Below, piece by piece: positions 1 to 9,950 of a stretch of DNA of 64,000 nt (position 1 is its first letter; each line of letters begins with the position of its first letter). The stretch is from Crossaster papposus (Eukaryota; Echinodermata; Asteroidea; Velatida; Solasteridae): NCBI GenBank assembly GCA_037893245.1, contig JBAIAA010000021.1, positions 1,984,001-2,048,000 of the forward strand, read 5' to 3'. A model generated the notes under the pieces. It saw only the letters and a program-made list of their open reading frames with translations, ran no database searches and was not told the DNA's origin. A program made the translations under genes and the position numbers.

Positions 1-42
1 TGTATAATTTTCACAAATATACTCAAGAATGAGAGATGTGTT

Positions 43-115
43 GGGGGATTAGCTCAAATGGTAGAGCGCTCGCTTAGCATGCGAGAGGTACCGGGATCGA
101 TACCCGGATCTTCCA
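43..115 (+). tRNA. tRNA-Ala (AGC), first complete gene in the window
   Basis: Canonical AGC copy. Its upstream spacer is cut by the window edge after 42 bases but still includes the TATA-like element. Matches 12893 in the second large copy. Confidence 0.95.

Positions 116-130
116 AATAATATTTCTTCA

Positions 131-135
131 TTTTT
131..135 (+). terminator. Pol III T5 terminator after AGC gene (example)
   Basis: TTTTT begins 16 bases after the end of gene 43-115. The same T5 at +16 to +20 follows nearly every AGC copy. Read-through to it would leave a 3' trailer of about 15-20 bases for removal by RNase Z. Further T4 runs follow in the spacer (CATTTTATAATTTTC) as back-up stops, so each gene is probably an independent unit. 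Confidence 0.85.

Positions 136-197
136 ACTGCATGGTATTTCTTTATATTATAATTTTCACAAATATACTCAAGATTGAGAGATGTGTT

Positions 198-270
198 GGG
201 GGATTAGCTCAAATGGTAGAGCGCTCGCTTAGCATGCGAGAGGTACCGGGATCAATACCCGGATCTTCCA
198..270 (+). tRNA. tRNA-Ala (AGC), G57 to A in T loop
   Basis: T loop reads ATCAATA, so the nearly invariant purine 57 is A rather than G and the B box becomes GGATCAATACC. A57 is tolerated in some tRNAs. The same change is in 1746, 12433, 13048 and 14596, all preceded by a leader with AAGATTGAG, so one mutant unit was copied. Confidence 0.9.

Positions 271-502
271 AATAATATTTCTTCATTTTTACTGCATGGT
301 ATTTCTTTATTTTATAATTTTCACAAATATACTCAAGAATGAGAGATGTGTTGGGGGATTAGCTCAAATGGTAGAGCGCTCGCTTAGCATGCGAGAGGTA
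401 CCGGGATCGATACCCGGATCTTCCAAATGTGTTGATTTTTACTGTATGGCATTTCTTCATTTTGTAATTTTCTAAAATATACTCAAGAAAGAGATGTGTG
501 TT

Positions 503-575
503 GGGGGATTAGCTCAAATGGTAGAGCGCTCGCTTTGCATGTGAGATGTACCGGGATCGATACCCGGTTCTTCCA
503..575 (+). tRNA. tRNA-Ala (UGC), A66 to T acceptor mismatch
   Basis: 3' acceptor strand is TTCTTCC, leaving T7 opposite T66. G3:U70 is intact. Preceded by the short spacer (150-base step) lacking a few bases after the previous gene. Twin at 13353; independent A66-to-T genes occur at 32870 and 34728. Confidence 0.88.

Positions 576-590
576 TATAATATTTGTTGA

Positions 591-595
591 TTTTT
591..595 (+). terminator. Pol III T5 terminator after UGC gene (example)
   Basis: TTTTT at +16 to +20 after the UGC gene 503-575, the same distance as in the AGC lineage although the 15 bases between differ (TATAATATTTGTTGA against AATAATATTTCTTCA). 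Retention of the distance in both lineages suggests the stop matters or was fixed before they split. Confidence 0.85.

Positions 596-630
596 ACTGC
601 ATGGTATTTCTTCATTTTATAATTTTCACA

Positions 631-638
631 AATATACT
631..638 (+). promoter_or_regulatory. TATA-like upstream element (example)
   Basis: AATATACT lies at -27 to -20 from the gene start at 658. The same octamer sits at the same distance before both lineages, for example 476-483 before the UGC gene at 503. It is the most conserved part of the spacer. AT-rich upstream elements near -30 help place TFIIIB in several animals; that role is inferred here. A few copies have AATATACTA or AATAAACT instead. Confidence 0.6.

Positions 639-968
639 CAAGAATGAGAGATGTGTTGGGGGATTAGCTCAAATGGTAGAGCGCTCGCTTAGCATGCGAG
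701 AGGTACCGGGATCGATACCCGGATCTTCCAAATAATTATATGTTGATTTTTACTGTATGGCATTTCTTCATTTTGTAATTTTCTAAAATATACTAAAGAA
801 AGAGATGTGTGTCGGGGGATTAGCTCAAATGGTAGAGCGCTCGCTTTGCATGTGAGATGTACCGGGATCGATACCCGGATCTTCCATATAATATTTGTTG
901 ATTTTTACTGCATGGTATTTCTTCATTGTATAATTTTCACAAATATACTCAAGAATGAGAGATGTGTT

Positions 969-1041
969 GGGGGATTAGCTCAAATGGTAGAGCGCTCTCT
1001 TAGCATGCGAGAGGTACCGGGATCGATACCCGGATCTTCCA
969..1041 (+). tRNA. tRNA-Ala (AGC), G30 to T anticodon-stem mismatch
   Basis: Anticodon stem CTCTC/GCGAG puts T30 opposite C40, a mid-stem mismatch likely to lower stability. Twin at 13819. Confidence 0.88.

Positions 1042-1124
1042 AATAATTATGTGTTGATTTTTACTGTATGGCATTTCTTCATTTTGTAATTTTCTAAAAT
1101 ATACTCAAGAAAGAGATGTGTGTT

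Positions 1125-1197
1125 GGGGGATTAGCTCAAATGGTAGAGCGCTCGCTTTGCATGGGAGATGTACCGGGATCGATACCCGAATCTTCCA
1125..1197 (+). tRNA. tRNA-Ala (UGC), T40 to G and G65 to A
   Basis: Anticodon stem CTCGC/GGGAG has G30 opposite G40; T stem ends CCCGA, losing pair 49:65. Twin 13975 has T40 to G but normal G65, so G65 to A arose after the duplication or was corrected in the twin. Confidence 0.86.

Positions 1198-1745
1198 TAT
1201 AATATTTGTTGATTTTTACTGCATGGTATTTCTTCATTGTATAATTTTCACAAATATACTCAAGAATGAGAGATGTGTTGGGGGATTAGCTCAAATGGTA
1301 GAGCGCTCGCTTAGCATGCGAGAGGTACCGGGATCGATACCCGGATCTTCCAAATAATTATGTGTTGATTTTTACTGTATGGCATTTCTTCATTTTGTAA
1401 TTTTCTAAAATATACTCAAGAAAGAGATGTGTGTCGGGGGATTAGCTCAAATGGTAGAGCGCTCGCTTTGCATGTGAGATGTACCGGGATCGATACCCGG
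1501 ATCTTCCATATAATATTTGTTGATTTTTACTGCATGGTATTTCTTCATTGTATAATTTTCAAAAATATACTCAAGAATGAGAGATGTGTTGGGGGATTAG
1601 CTCAAATGGTAGAGCGCTCGCTTAGCATGCGAGAGGTACCGGGATCGATACCCGGATCTTCCAAATAATATTTCTTCATTTTTACTGCATGGTATTTCTT
1701 TATATTATAATTTTCACAAATATACTCAAGATTGAGAGATGTGTT

Positions 1746-1818
1746 GGGGGATTAGCTCAAATGGTAGAGCGCTCGCTTAGCATGCGAGAGGTACCGGAAT
1801 CAATACCCGGATCTTCCA
1746..1818 (+). tRNA. tRNA-Ala (AGC), G53 to A and G57 to A
   Basis: T stem CCGGA/CCCGG loses the closing pair 53:61 and the T loop is ATCAATA, so both B box and T-arm fold are weakened. Twin 14596 has the same two changes plus G2 to T. Confidence 0.82.

Positions 1819-2050
1819 AATAATATTTCTTCATTTTTACTGCATGGTATTTCTTTATTTTATAATTTTCACAAATATACTCAAGAATGAGAGATGTGTT
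1901 GGGGGATTAGCTCAAATGGTAGAGCGCTCGCTTAGCATGCGAGAGGTACCGGGATCGATACCCGGATCTTCCAAATGTGTTGATTTTTACTGTATGGCAT
2001 TTCTTCATTTTGTAATTTTCTAAAATATACTCAAGAAAGAGATGTGTGTT

Positions 2051-2123
2051 GGGGGATTAGCTCAAATGGTAGAGCGCTCGCTTTGCATGTGAGATGTACC
2101 GGGATCGATACCCGGATCTTCCA
2051..2123 (+). tRNA. tRNA-Ala (UGC), reference copy of the minor lineage
   Basis: Same cloverleaf as the AGC form, with three linked changes: A34 to T (anticodon TGC), C40 to T (anticodon stem CTCGC/GTGAG, so G30:U40 is a wobble pair) and G45 to T (variable region ATGTA). It would read GCA and, by wobble, GCG. G3:U70 and A73 are kept, so alanine identity is expected. This lineage usually has its own leader (...TCTAAAATATACTCAAGAAAGAG...) and its own trailer starting TATAATATTTGTTGA. 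About 142 copies in the window belong to it. Confidence 0.95.

Positions 2124-2212
2124 TATAATATTTGTTGATTTTTACTGCATGGTATTTCTTCATTTTATAATTTTCACAAATATACTCAAGAATGAGAGAT
2201 GTGTTGGGGGAT

Positions 2213-2224
2213 TAGCTCAAATGG
2213..2224 (+). promoter_or_regulatory. Internal Pol III A box (example)
   Basis: TAGCTCAAATGG at tRNA positions 8-19 fits the A-box consensus TRGYNNARNGG. TFIIIC binds here. It is unchanged in most copies; A14 to G, G18 or G19 to T, T12 to C and G10 to T variants are noted at individual genes. Confidence 0.9.

Positions 2225-2256
2225 TAGAGCGCTCGCTTAGCATGCGAGAGGTACCG

Positions 2257-2267
2257 GGATCGATACC
2257..2267 (+). promoter_or_regulatory. Internal Pol III B box (example)
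   Basis: GGATCGATACC at tRNA positions 52-62 matches the B-box consensus GGTTCGANNCC except for A at the third base, the A54 usual in animal tRNA-Ala. The core ATCGAT is palindromic. Copies with G57 to A, A58 to G, C56 to T/G or G52/G53 to A weaken this box. Confidence 0.88.

Positions 2268-2360
2268 CGGATCTTCCAAATAATATTTCTTCATTTTTAC
2301 TGCATGATATTTCTTTATTTTATAATTTTCACAAATATACTCAAGAATGAGACATGTGTT

Positions 2361-2433
2361 GGGGGATTAGCTCAAATGGTAGAGTGCTCGCTTAGCATGC
2401 GAGAGGTACCGGGATCGATACCCAGATCTTCCA
2361..2433 (+). tRNA. tRNA-Ala (AGC), C25 to T and G64 to A
   Basis: D stem pair 10:25 becomes G:U and T-stem pair 50:64 becomes C/A. Twin 15211 shares both and adds A37 to T and G39 to T. Confidence 0.84.

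Positions 2434-2515
2434 AATAATATGTGTTGATTTTTACTGTATGGCATTTCTTCATTTTGTAATTTTCTAAAATATACTCAAG
2501 AAAGAGATGTGTGTT

Positions 2516-2588
2516 GCGGGATTAGCTCAAATGGTAGAGCGCTCGCTTTGCATGTGAGATGTACCGGGATCGATACCCGGATCTTCCA
2516..2588 (+). tRNA. tRNA-Ala (UGC), G2 to C acceptor mismatch
   Basis: Acceptor begins GCGGGAT, leaving C2 opposite C71, next to the G3:U70 identity pair. Its twin 15366 is normal, so this is a recent private change. An independent G2-to-C occurs at 46673. Confidence 0.85.

Positions 2589-2670
2589 TATAATATTTGT
2601 TGATTTTTACTGCATGGTATTTCTTCATTTTATAATTTTCACAAATATACTCAAGAATGAGAGATGTGTT

Positions 2671-2743
2671 GGGGGATTAGCTCAAATGGTAGAGCGCTCG
2701 CTTAGCATGCGATAGGTACCGGGATCGATACCAGGATCTTCCA
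2671..2743 (+). tRNA. tRNA-Ala (AGC), G43 to T and C63 to A
   Basis: Anticodon stem CTCGC/GCGAT loses the first pair 27:43; T stem CCAGG loses pair 51:63. G43 to T is carried by 23 copies in the window (listed in findings). Confidence 0.84.

Positions 2744-3131
2744 AATAACATTTGTTCATTTTTACTGCATGATATTTCTTCATTTTATAATTTTCACAAA
2801 TATACTCAAGAATGAGAGATGTTTTGGGGGATTAGCTCAAATGGTAGAGCGCTCGCTTAGCATGCGAGAGGTACCGGGATCGATACCCGGATCTTCCAAA
2901 TAATATTAGTTCATTTTTACTGTATGGCATTTCTTCATTTTGTTATTTTCTAAAATATACTCAAGAAAGAGATGTGTGTAGGGGGATTAGCTCAAATGGT
3001 AGAGCGCTCGCTTTGCATGTGAGATGTACCGGGATCGATACCCGGATCTTCCATATAATATTTGTTGATTTTTTATGGCATTTCTTCATTTTGTAATTTT
3101 CTAAAATATACTCAAGAAAGAGATGTGTGTT

Positions 3132-3192
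3132 GGGGGATTAGCTCAAATGGTAGAGCGCTCGCTTTGCATGTGAGATGTACCCGGATCTTCCA
3132..3192 (+). pseudogene. tRNA-Ala (UGC) with 12-base deletion of the T arm
   Basis: Only 61 bases: the sequence jumps from GATGTACC straight into CGGATCTTCCA, removing most of the T stem and loop with the B box. The missing segment lies between two TACC direct repeats, so slippage or repeat-mediated deletion is likely. Cannot fold as a cloverleaf or bind TFIIIC normally. The distance to the next gene is 143, exactly 12 short. Twin at 15827; separate case at 51947. Confidence 0.93.

Positions 3193-3584
3193 TATAATAT
3201 TTGTTGATTTTTACTGCATGGTATTTCTTCATTTTATAATTTTCACAAATATACTCAAGAATGAGAGATGTGTTGGGGGATTAGCTCAAATGGTAGAGCG
3301 CTCGCTTAGCATGCGAGAGGTACCGGGATCGATACCCGGATCTTCCAAATAATATTTGTTCATTTTTACTGCATGGTATTTCTTCATTTTATAATTTTCA
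3401 CAAATATACTCAAGAATGAGAGATGTGTTGGGGGATTAGCTCAAATGGTAGAGCGCTCGCTTAGCATGCGAGAGGTACCGGGATCGATACCCGGATCTTC
3501 CAAATAATATTTGTTCATTTTTACTGTGTAGCATTTCTTCATTTTGTTATTTTCTAAAATATACTCAAGAAAGAGATGTGTGTT

Positions 3585-3657
3585 GGGGGATTAGCTCAAA
3601 TGGTAGAGCGCTCGCTTAGCATACGAGAGGTACCGGGATCGGTACCCGGATCTTCCA
3585..3657 (+). tRNA. tRNA-Ala (AGC) with UGC-type leader, G39 to A and A58 to G
   Basis: The leader (TGTTATTTTCTAAAATATACTC) belongs to the UGC lineage, so this unit is a leader-gene recombinant. G39 to A breaks pair 31:39; A58 to G alters the conserved T-loop base and B box (ATCGGTA). Twin 16280. A58-to-G copies without G39 to A: 11501, 44654, 47293, 48536, 51637, 55504, 57365. Confidence 0.87.

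Positions 3658-3739
3658 AATAATATTTGTTCATTTTTACTGCATGGTATTTCTTCATTTT
3701 ATAATTTTCACAAATATACTCAAGAATGAGAGTTGTGTT

Positions 3740-3812
3740 GGGGGATTAGCTCAAATGGTAGAGCGCTCGCTTAGCATGGGAGAAGTACCGGGATCGATAC
3801 CCGGATCTTCCA
3740..3812 (+). tRNA. tRNA-Ala (AGC), C40 to G and G46 to A
   Basis: Reads GGGAG AAGTA after the anticodon loop: G30 faces G40 and the variable region is altered. Twin 16435 keeps the variable-region change but has normal C40. Confidence 0.84.

Positions 3813-4206
3813 AATAATTATGTGTTGATTTTTACTGTATGGCATTTCTTCATTTTGTAATTTTCTAAAATATACTCAAGAAAGAGATGTGTGTTGGGGG
3901 ATTAGCTCAAATGGTAGAGCGCTCGCTTTGCATGTGAGATGTACCGGGATCGATACCCGGATCTTCCATATAATATTTGTTGATTTTTACTGCACGGTAT
4001 TTCTTCATTTTATAATTTTCACAAATATACTCAAGAATGAGAGATGTGTTGGGGGATTAGCTCAAATGGTAGAGCGCTCGCTTAGCATGCGAGAGGTACC
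4101 GGGATCGATACCCGGATCTTCCAAATAATTATGTGTTGATTTTTACTGTATGGCATTTCTTCATTTTGTAATTTTCTAAAATATACTCAAGAAAGAGATG
4201 TGTGTT

Positions 4207-4279
4207 GGGGGATTAGCTCAAATGGTAGAGCGCTCGCTTTGCACGTGAGATGTACCGGGATCGATACCCGGATCTTCCA
4207..4279 (+). tRNA. tRNA-Ala (UGC), T38 to C in anticodon loop
   Basis: Loop is TTTGCAC. The anticodon is unchanged; 32/38 tuning of decoding could differ. Twin at 16902. Confidence 0.87.

Positions 4280-4826
4280 TATAATATTTGTTGATTTTTA
4301 CTGCATGGTATTTCTTCATTTTATAATTCTCACAAATATACTCAAGAATGAGAGATGTTTTGGGGGATTAGCTCAAATGGTAGAGCGCTCGCTTAGCATG
4401 CGAGAGGTACCGGGATCGATACCCGGATCTTCCAAATAATATTTCTTCATTTTTACTGTATGGCATTTCTTCATTTTGTTATTTTCTAAAATATACTCAA
4501 GAAAGAGATGTGTGTTGGGGGATTAGCTCAAATGGTAGAGCGTTCGCTTTGCATGTGAGATGTACCGGGATCGATACCCGGATCTTCCATATAATATTTG
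4601 TTGATTTTTACTGCATGGTATTTCTTCATTTTATAATTCTCACAAATATACTCAAGAATGAGAGATGTGTTGGGGGATTAGCTCAAATGGTAGAGCGCTC
4701 GCTTAGCATGCGAGAGGTACCGGGATCGATACCCGGATCTTCCAAATAATATTTGTTCATTTTTACTGCATGGTATTTCTTCATTTTATAATTTTCACAA
4801 ATATACTCAAGAATGAGAGATGTGTT

Positions 4827-4898
4827 GGGGATTAGCTCAAATGGTAGAGCGCTCGCTTAGCATGCGAGAGGTACCGGGATCGATACCCGGATCTTCCA
4827..4898 (+). tRNA. tRNA-Ala (AGC), one G missing from the acceptor start (72 bases)
   Basis: Begins GGGGATTAGC with four Gs instead of five, so the 5' acceptor strand is one short or transcription start shifts by one base. The next step is 154. Related copies 17522 and 17676 are adjacent, a single-unit duplication in the second large copy. Confidence 0.87.

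Positions 4899-4980
4899 AA
4901 TAATATGTGTTGATTTTTACTGTATGGCATTTCTTCATTTTGTAATTTTCTAAAATATACTAAAGAAAGAGATGTGTGTT

Positions 4981-5053
4981 GGGGGATTAGCTCAAATGGT
5001 AGATCGCTCGCTTTGCATGTGAGATGTACCGGGATCGATACCCGGATCTTCCA
4981..5053 (+). tRNA. tRNA-Ala (UGC), G24 to T D-stem mismatch
   Basis: D stem GCTC/GATC leaves C11 opposite T24. Twin at 17830. Leader has TACTAAAG rather than TACTCAAG in both. Confidence 0.86.

Positions 5054-5135
5054 TATAATATTTGTTGATTTTTACTGCATGGTATTTCTTAATTTTATAA
5101 TTCTCACAAATATACTCAAGAATGAGAGATGTGTT

Positions 5136-5208
5136 GGGGGATTAGCTCAAATGGTAGAGCGCTCGCTTTGCATGCGAGAGGTACCGGAATCGATACCCGG
5201 ATCTTCCA
5136..5208 (+). tRNA. tRNA-Ala (UGC anticodon on AGC body), G53 to A
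   Basis: Anticodon TGC, but positions 40 (C) and 45 (G), the leader and the trailer are all AGC type. Stem CTCGC/GCGAG is fully paired. T stem CCGGA loses pair 53:61. Relatives 17985 and 20930 share the G53 change. Others of this hybrid class: 5756, 8090, 18605, 21550, 24349, 43879, 45119, 46518, 47758, 62796. Confidence 0.9.

Positions 5209-5910
5209 AATAATATTTCTTCATTTTTACTGCATGGTATTTCTTCATTTTATAATTTTCACAAATATACTCAAGAAAGAGATGTGTGTTGGGGGATTAG
5301 CTCAAATGGTAGAGCGCTCGCTTTGCATGTGAGATGTACCGGGATCGATACCCGGATCTTCCATATAATATTTGTTGATTTTTACTGCATGGTATTTCTT
5401 CATTTTATAATTCTCACAAATATACTCAAGAATGAGAGATGTTTTGGGGGATTAGCTCAAATGGTAGAGCGCTCGCTTAGCATGCGAGAGGTACCGGGAT
5501 CGATACCCGGATCTTCCAAATAATATTTCTTCATTTTTACTGTATGGCATTTCTTCATTTTGTTATTTTCTAAAATATACTCAAGAAAGAGATGTGTGTT
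5601 GGGGGATTAGCTCAAATGGTAGAGCGCTCGCTTTGCATGTGAGATGTACCGGGATCGATACCCGGATCTTCCATATAATATTTGTTGATTTTTACTGCAT
5701 GGTATTTCTTCATTTTATAATTCTCACAAATATACTCAAGAATGAGAGATGTGTTGGGGGATTAGCTCAAATGGTAGAGCGCTCGCTTTGCATGCGAGAG
5801 GTACCGGGATCGATACCCGGATCTTCCAAATAATATTTCTTCATTTTTACTGCATGGTATTTCTTTATTTTATAATTTTCACAAATATACTCAAGAATGA
5901 GAGATGTGTT

Positions 5911-5983
5911 AGGGGATTAGCTCAAATGGTAGAGCGCTCGCTTAGCATGCGAGAGGTACCGGGATCGATACCCGGATCTTCAA
5911..5983 (+). tRNA. tRNA-Ala (AGC), G1 to A and C72 to A
   Basis: Acceptor AGGGGAT with 3' strand ATCTTCA: the terminal pair 1:72 becomes A/A. RNase P and RNase Z sites could be affected. Twin 18760. C72 to A without G1 change occurs at 44034; 46673 combines it with G2 to C. 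Confidence 0.84.

Positions 5984-6065
5984 AATAATATGTGTTGATT
6001 TTTACTGTATGGCATTTCTTCATTTTGTAATTTTCTAAAATATACTCAAGAAAGAGTTGTGTGTT

Positions 6066-6138
6066 GGGGGATTAGCTCAAATGTTAGAGCGCTCGCTTTG
6101 CATGTGAGATGTACCGGGATCGATACCCGGATCTTCCA
6066..6138 (+). tRNA. tRNA-Ala (UGC), G19 to T in D loop
   Basis: D loop AAATGTTA loses G19, which normally pairs with C56 at the elbow; the A box also changes. Same in 18915, 21860, 33645, 63106 and the AGC gene 60625. Confidence 0.85.

Positions 6139-6383
6139 TATAATATTTGTTGATTTTTACTACATGGTATTTCTTCATTTTATAATTTTCACAAATATAC
6201 TCAAGAATGAGAGATGTGTTGGGGGATTAGCTCAAATGGTAGAGCGCTCGCTTAGCATGCGAGAGGTACCGGGATCGATACCCGGATCTTCCAAATAATA
6301 TGTGTTGATTTTTACTGTATGGCATTTCTTCATTTTGTAATTTTCTAAAATATACTCAAGAAAGAGATGTGCAGATATGTGTT

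Positions 6384-6456
6384 GGGGGATTAGCTCAAAT
6401 GGTAGAGCGCTCGCTTTGCATGTGAGATGTACCGGGATCGATACCCGGATCTTCCA
6384..6456 (+). tRNA. tRNA-Ala (UGC) with an 8-base leader insertion
   Basis: Gene is canonical. The leader reads GATGTGCAGATATGTGTT, 8 bases longer than usual (step 163). The insertion is shared only with 22178 and marks the start of the segment 2/segment 6 homology. Confidence 0.9.

Positions 6457-6693
6457 TATAATATTTGTTGATTTTTACTGCATGGTATTTCTTCATTTTA
6501 TAATTTTCACAAATATACTCAAGAATGAGAGATGTGTTGGGGGATTAGCTCAAATGGTAGAGCGCTCGCTTAGCATGCGAGAGGTACCGGGATCGATTCC
6601 CGGATCTTCCAAATAATATTTCTTCATTTTTACTGCATGGTATTTCTTTATTTTATAATTTTCACAAATATACTCAAGAATGAGACATGTGTT

Positions 6694-6766
6694 GGGGGAT
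6701 TAGCTCAAATGGTAGAGCGCTCGCTTAGCATGCGAGAGGTACCGGGATCGATACCCCGATCTTCCA
6694..6766 (+). tRNA. tRNA-Ala (AGC), G64 to C
   Basis: T stem 3' strand CCCCG leaves C50 opposite C64. Twin at 22488. Confidence 0.86.

Positions 6767-6848
6767 AATAATATGTGTTGATTTTTACTGTATGACATTT
6801 CTTCATTTTGTAATTTTCTAAAATATACTCAAGAAAGAGATGTGTGTA

Positions 6849-6921
6849 GGGGGATTAGCTCAAATGGTAGAGCTCTCGCTTTGCATGTGAGATGTACCGG
6901 GATCGATACCCGGATCTTGCA
6849..6921 (+). tRNA. tRNA-Ala (UGC), G26 to T and C71 to G
   Basis: GAGCTCTC at the D/anticodon junction (G26 to T) and acceptor ATCTTGC, leaving G2 opposite G71 beside the G3:U70 pair. Both changes recur in 22643, 28076, 29932 and 31788, marking them as copies. 8400 and 24659 have only G26 to T, the likely ancestor state. 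Confidence 0.85.

Positions 6922-7469
6922 TATAATATTTGTTGATTTTTCCTGCATGGTATTTCTTCATTTTATAATTTTCACAAATATACTCAAGAAAGAGAGATGT
7001 GTTGGGGGATTAGCTCAAATGGTAGAGCGCTCGCTTAGCATGCGATAGGTACCGGGATCGATACCCGGATCTTCCAAATAATATTTGTTCATTTTTACTG
7101 CATGATATTTCTTCATTTTATAATTTTCACAAATATACTCAAGAATGAGAGATGTTTTGGGGGATTAGCTCAAATGGTAGAGCGCTCGCTTAGCATGCGA
7201 GAGGTACCGGGATCGATACCCGGATCTTCCAAATAAATATGTGTTGATTTTTACTGTATGGCATTTCTTCATTTTGTAATTTTCTAAAATATACTCCAGA
7301 AAGAGATGTGTGTCGGGGGATTAGCTCAAATGGTAGAGCGCTCGCTTTGCATGTGAGATGTACCGGGATCGATACCCGGATCTTCCAAATAATATTTGTT
7401 CATTTTTACTGCATGATATTTCTTCATTATATAATTTTCACAAATATACTCAAGAATGAGAGATGTTTT

Positions 7470-7542
7470 AGGGGATTAGCTCGAATGGTAGAGCGCTCGC
7501 TTAGCATGCGAGAGGTACCGGGATCGATACCCGGATCTTCCA
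7470..7542 (+). tRNA. tRNA-Ala (AGC), G1 to A and A14 to G, UGC-type trailer
   Basis: A1 faces C72, and A14 to G hits the conserved base that stacks with U8 and lies in the A box. Its trailer is TATAATATTTGTTG, normal for the UGC lineage. Twin 23419. A14-to-G also at 10727 and 20620. Confidence 0.83.

Positions 7543-7624
7543 TATAATATTTGTTGATTTTTACTGCATGGTATTTCTTCATTTTATAATTTTCACAAAT
7601 ATACTCAAGAATGAGAGATGTGTT

Positions 7625-7697
7625 GTGGGATTAGCTCAAATGGTAGAGCGCTCGCTTAGCATGCGAGAGGTACCGGGATCGATACCTGGATCTTCCA
7625..7697 (+). tRNA. tRNA-Ala (AGC), G2 to T and C63 to T
   Basis: Acceptor GTGGGAT has T2 opposite C71; T-stem pair 51:63 becomes G:U. Twin 23574, which also has A73 changed. Confidence 0.83.

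Positions 7698-9330
7698 AAT
7701 ACTATTTGTTCATTTTTACTGCATGGTATTTCTTCATTTTATAATTTTCACAAATATACTCAAGAATGAGAGATGTGTTGGGGGATTAGCTCAAATGGTA
7801 GAGCGCTCGCTTAGCATGCGAGAGGTACCGGGATCGATACCCAGATCTTCCAAATAATATTTCTTCATTTTTACTGTATGGCATTTCTTCATTTTGTTAT
7901 TTTCTAAAATATACTCAAGAAAGAGATGTGTGTTGGGGGATTAGCTCAAATGGTAGAGCGCTCGCTTTGCATGTGAGATGTATCGGGATCGATACCCGGA
8001 TCTTCCATATAATATTTGTTGATTTATACTGCATGGTATTTCTTCATTTTATAATTCTCACAAATATACTCAAGAATGAGAGATGTGTTGGGGGATTAGC
8101 TCAAATGGTAGAGCGCTCGCTTTGCATGCGAGAGGTACCGGGATCGATACCCGGATCTTCCAAATAATATTTCTTCATTTTTACTGCATGGTATTTCTTT
8201 ATTTTATAATTTTCACAAATATACTCAAGAATGAGAGATGTGTTGGGGGATTAGCTCAAATGGTAGAGCGCTCGCTTAGCATGCGAGAGGTACCGGGATC
8301 GATACCCGGATCTTCCAAATAATATGTGTTGATTTTTACTGTATGGCATTTCTTCATTTTGTAATTTTCTAAAATATACTCAAGAAAGAGATGTGTGTAG
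8401 GGGGATTAGCTCAAATGGTAGAGCTCTCGCTTTGCATGTGAGATGTACCGGGATCGATACCCGGATCTTCCATATAATATTTGTTGATTTTTACTGCATG
8501 GTATTTCTTCATTTTATAATTTTCACAAATATACTCAAGAATGAGAGATGTGTTGGGGGATTAGCTCAAATGGTAGAGCGCTCGCTTAGCATGCGATAGG
8601 TACCGGGATCGATACCCGGATCTTCCAAATAATATTTGTTCATTTTTACTGCATGATATTTCTTCATTTTATAATTTTCACAAATATACTCAAGAATGAG
8701 AGATGTTTTGGGGGATTAGCTCAAATGGTAGAGCGCTCGCTTAGCATGCGAGAGGTACCGGGATCGATACCCGGATCTTCCAAATAATATTAGTTCATTT
8801 TTACTGCATGGTATTTCTTCATTGTATAATTTTCACAAATATACTCAAGAATGAGAGATGTATTGGGGGATTAGCTCAAATGGTAGAGCGCTCGCTTAGC
8901 ATGCGAGAGGTACCGGGATCGATACCCGGATCTTCCAAATAATTATGTGTTGATTTTTACTGTATGGCATTTCTTCATTTTGTAATTTTCTAAAATATAC
9001 TCAAGAAAGAGATGTGTGTCGGGGGATTAGCTCAAATGGTAGAGCGCTCGCTTTGCATGTGAGATGTACCGGGATCGATACCCGGATCTTCCATATAATA
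9101 TTTGTTGATTTTTACTGCATGGTATTTCTTCATTGTATAATTATCACATATATACTCAAGAATGAGAGATGTGTTGGGGGATTAGCTCAAATGGTAGAGC
9201 GCTCGCTTAGCATGCGAGAGGTACCGGGATCGATACCCAGATCTTCCAAACAATATTTCTTCATTTTTACTGCATGGTATTTCTTTATTTTATAATTTTC
9301 ACAAATATACTCAAGATTGAGAGATGTGTT

Positions 9331-9403
9331 GGGGGATTAGCTCAAATGGTAAGGCGCTCGCTTAGCATGCGAGAGGTACCGGGATCGATACCCGGATCTT
9401 CCA
9331..9403 (+). tRNA. tRNA-Ala (AGC), damaged D stem (GAGC to AGGC), UGC-type trailer
   Basis: G22 to A and A23 to G: C13 faces A22 and T12:G23 is a wobble. Related copies elsewhere have only A23 to G (10417, 26211, 29003, 32715, 32870, 34573, 34728, 50087, 56125, 57986). Confidence 0.8.

Positions 9404-9950
9404 TATAATATTTGTTGATTTTTACTGCATGGTATTTCTTCATTTTATAATTTTCACAAATATACTCAAGAAAGAGAGATGTGTTGGGGGATTAGCTCAA
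9501 ATGGTAGAGCGCTCGCTTAGCATGCGATAGGTACCGGGATCGATACCCGGATCTTCCAAATAATATTTGTTCATTTTTACTGCATGATATTTCTTCATTT
9601 TATAATTTTCACAAATATACTCAAGAATGAGAGATGTTTTGGGGGATTAGCTCAAATGGTAGAGCGCTCGCTTAGCATGCGAGAGGTACCGAGATCGATA
9701 CCCGGATCTTCCAAATAATATTAGTTCATTTTTACTGCATGATATTTCTTCATTTTATAATTTTCACAAATATACTCAAGAATGAGAGATGTTTTGGGGG
9801 ATTAGCTCAAATGGTAGAGCGCTCGCTTAGCATGCGAGAGGTACCGGGATCGATACCCGGATCTTCCAAATAATATTAGTTCATTTTTACTGCATGGTAT
9901 TTCTTCATTGTATAATTTTCACAAATATACTCAAGAATGAGAGATGTGTT

Larger units (their letters stand above)
2206..2278 (+). tRNA. tRNA-Ala (AGC), reference copy of the major lineage
   Basis: Cloverleaf by position: acceptor 1-7 GGGGGAT pairs with 66-72 ATCTTCC, with two G:U pairs at 3:70 and 4:69; D stem GCTC/GAGC with an 8-base loop containing G18G19; anticodon stem CTCGC/GCGAG around loop TTAGCAT, anticodon AGC; 5-base variable region AGGTA; T stem CCGGG/CCCGG around loop ATCGATA; discriminator A73. 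G3:U70 is the main identity element read by alanyl-tRNA synthetase. A34 is expected to be edited to inosine, so it would read GCU, GCC and perhaps GCA. A box TAGCTCAAATGG spans 8-19 and B box GGATCGATACC spans 52-62. A54 in place of T54 is typical of animal cytosolic tRNA-Ala. All unmarked gene starts in the block entries are this type unless a variant is described. Confidence 0.96.
1..6383 (+). repeat. Array segment 1: 41 tRNA-Ala genes (left half of the duplicated 11.3 kb)
   Basis: Gene starts (t = UGC, h = UGC anticodon on AGC body, none = AGC; each gene is 73 bases unless described separately): 43, 198, 353, 503t, 658, 814t, 969, 1125t, 1280, 1436t, 1591, 1746, 1901, 2051t, 2206, 2361, 2516t, 2671, 2826, 2981t, 3132t, 3275, 3430, 3585, 3740, 3896t, 4051, 4207t, 4362, 4517t, 4672, 4827, 4981t, 5136h, 5291t, 5446, 5601t, 5756h, 5911, 6066t, 6221. 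Recurs at 12893-19224 with offset 12,850, then 12,695 after one unit (2826) is missing from the second copy, then 12,849 after a unit is gained. Confidence 0.93.

Noticed and set aside
496..735. Recurring 79-codon open reading frame (GTG start) and its many copies across the window
   Set aside because: It is two tRNA-Ala genes and the spacer between read as codons; the frame exists only because the unit length and stop positions repeat. It overlaps structured RNA genes completely and shows no codon-level conservation.
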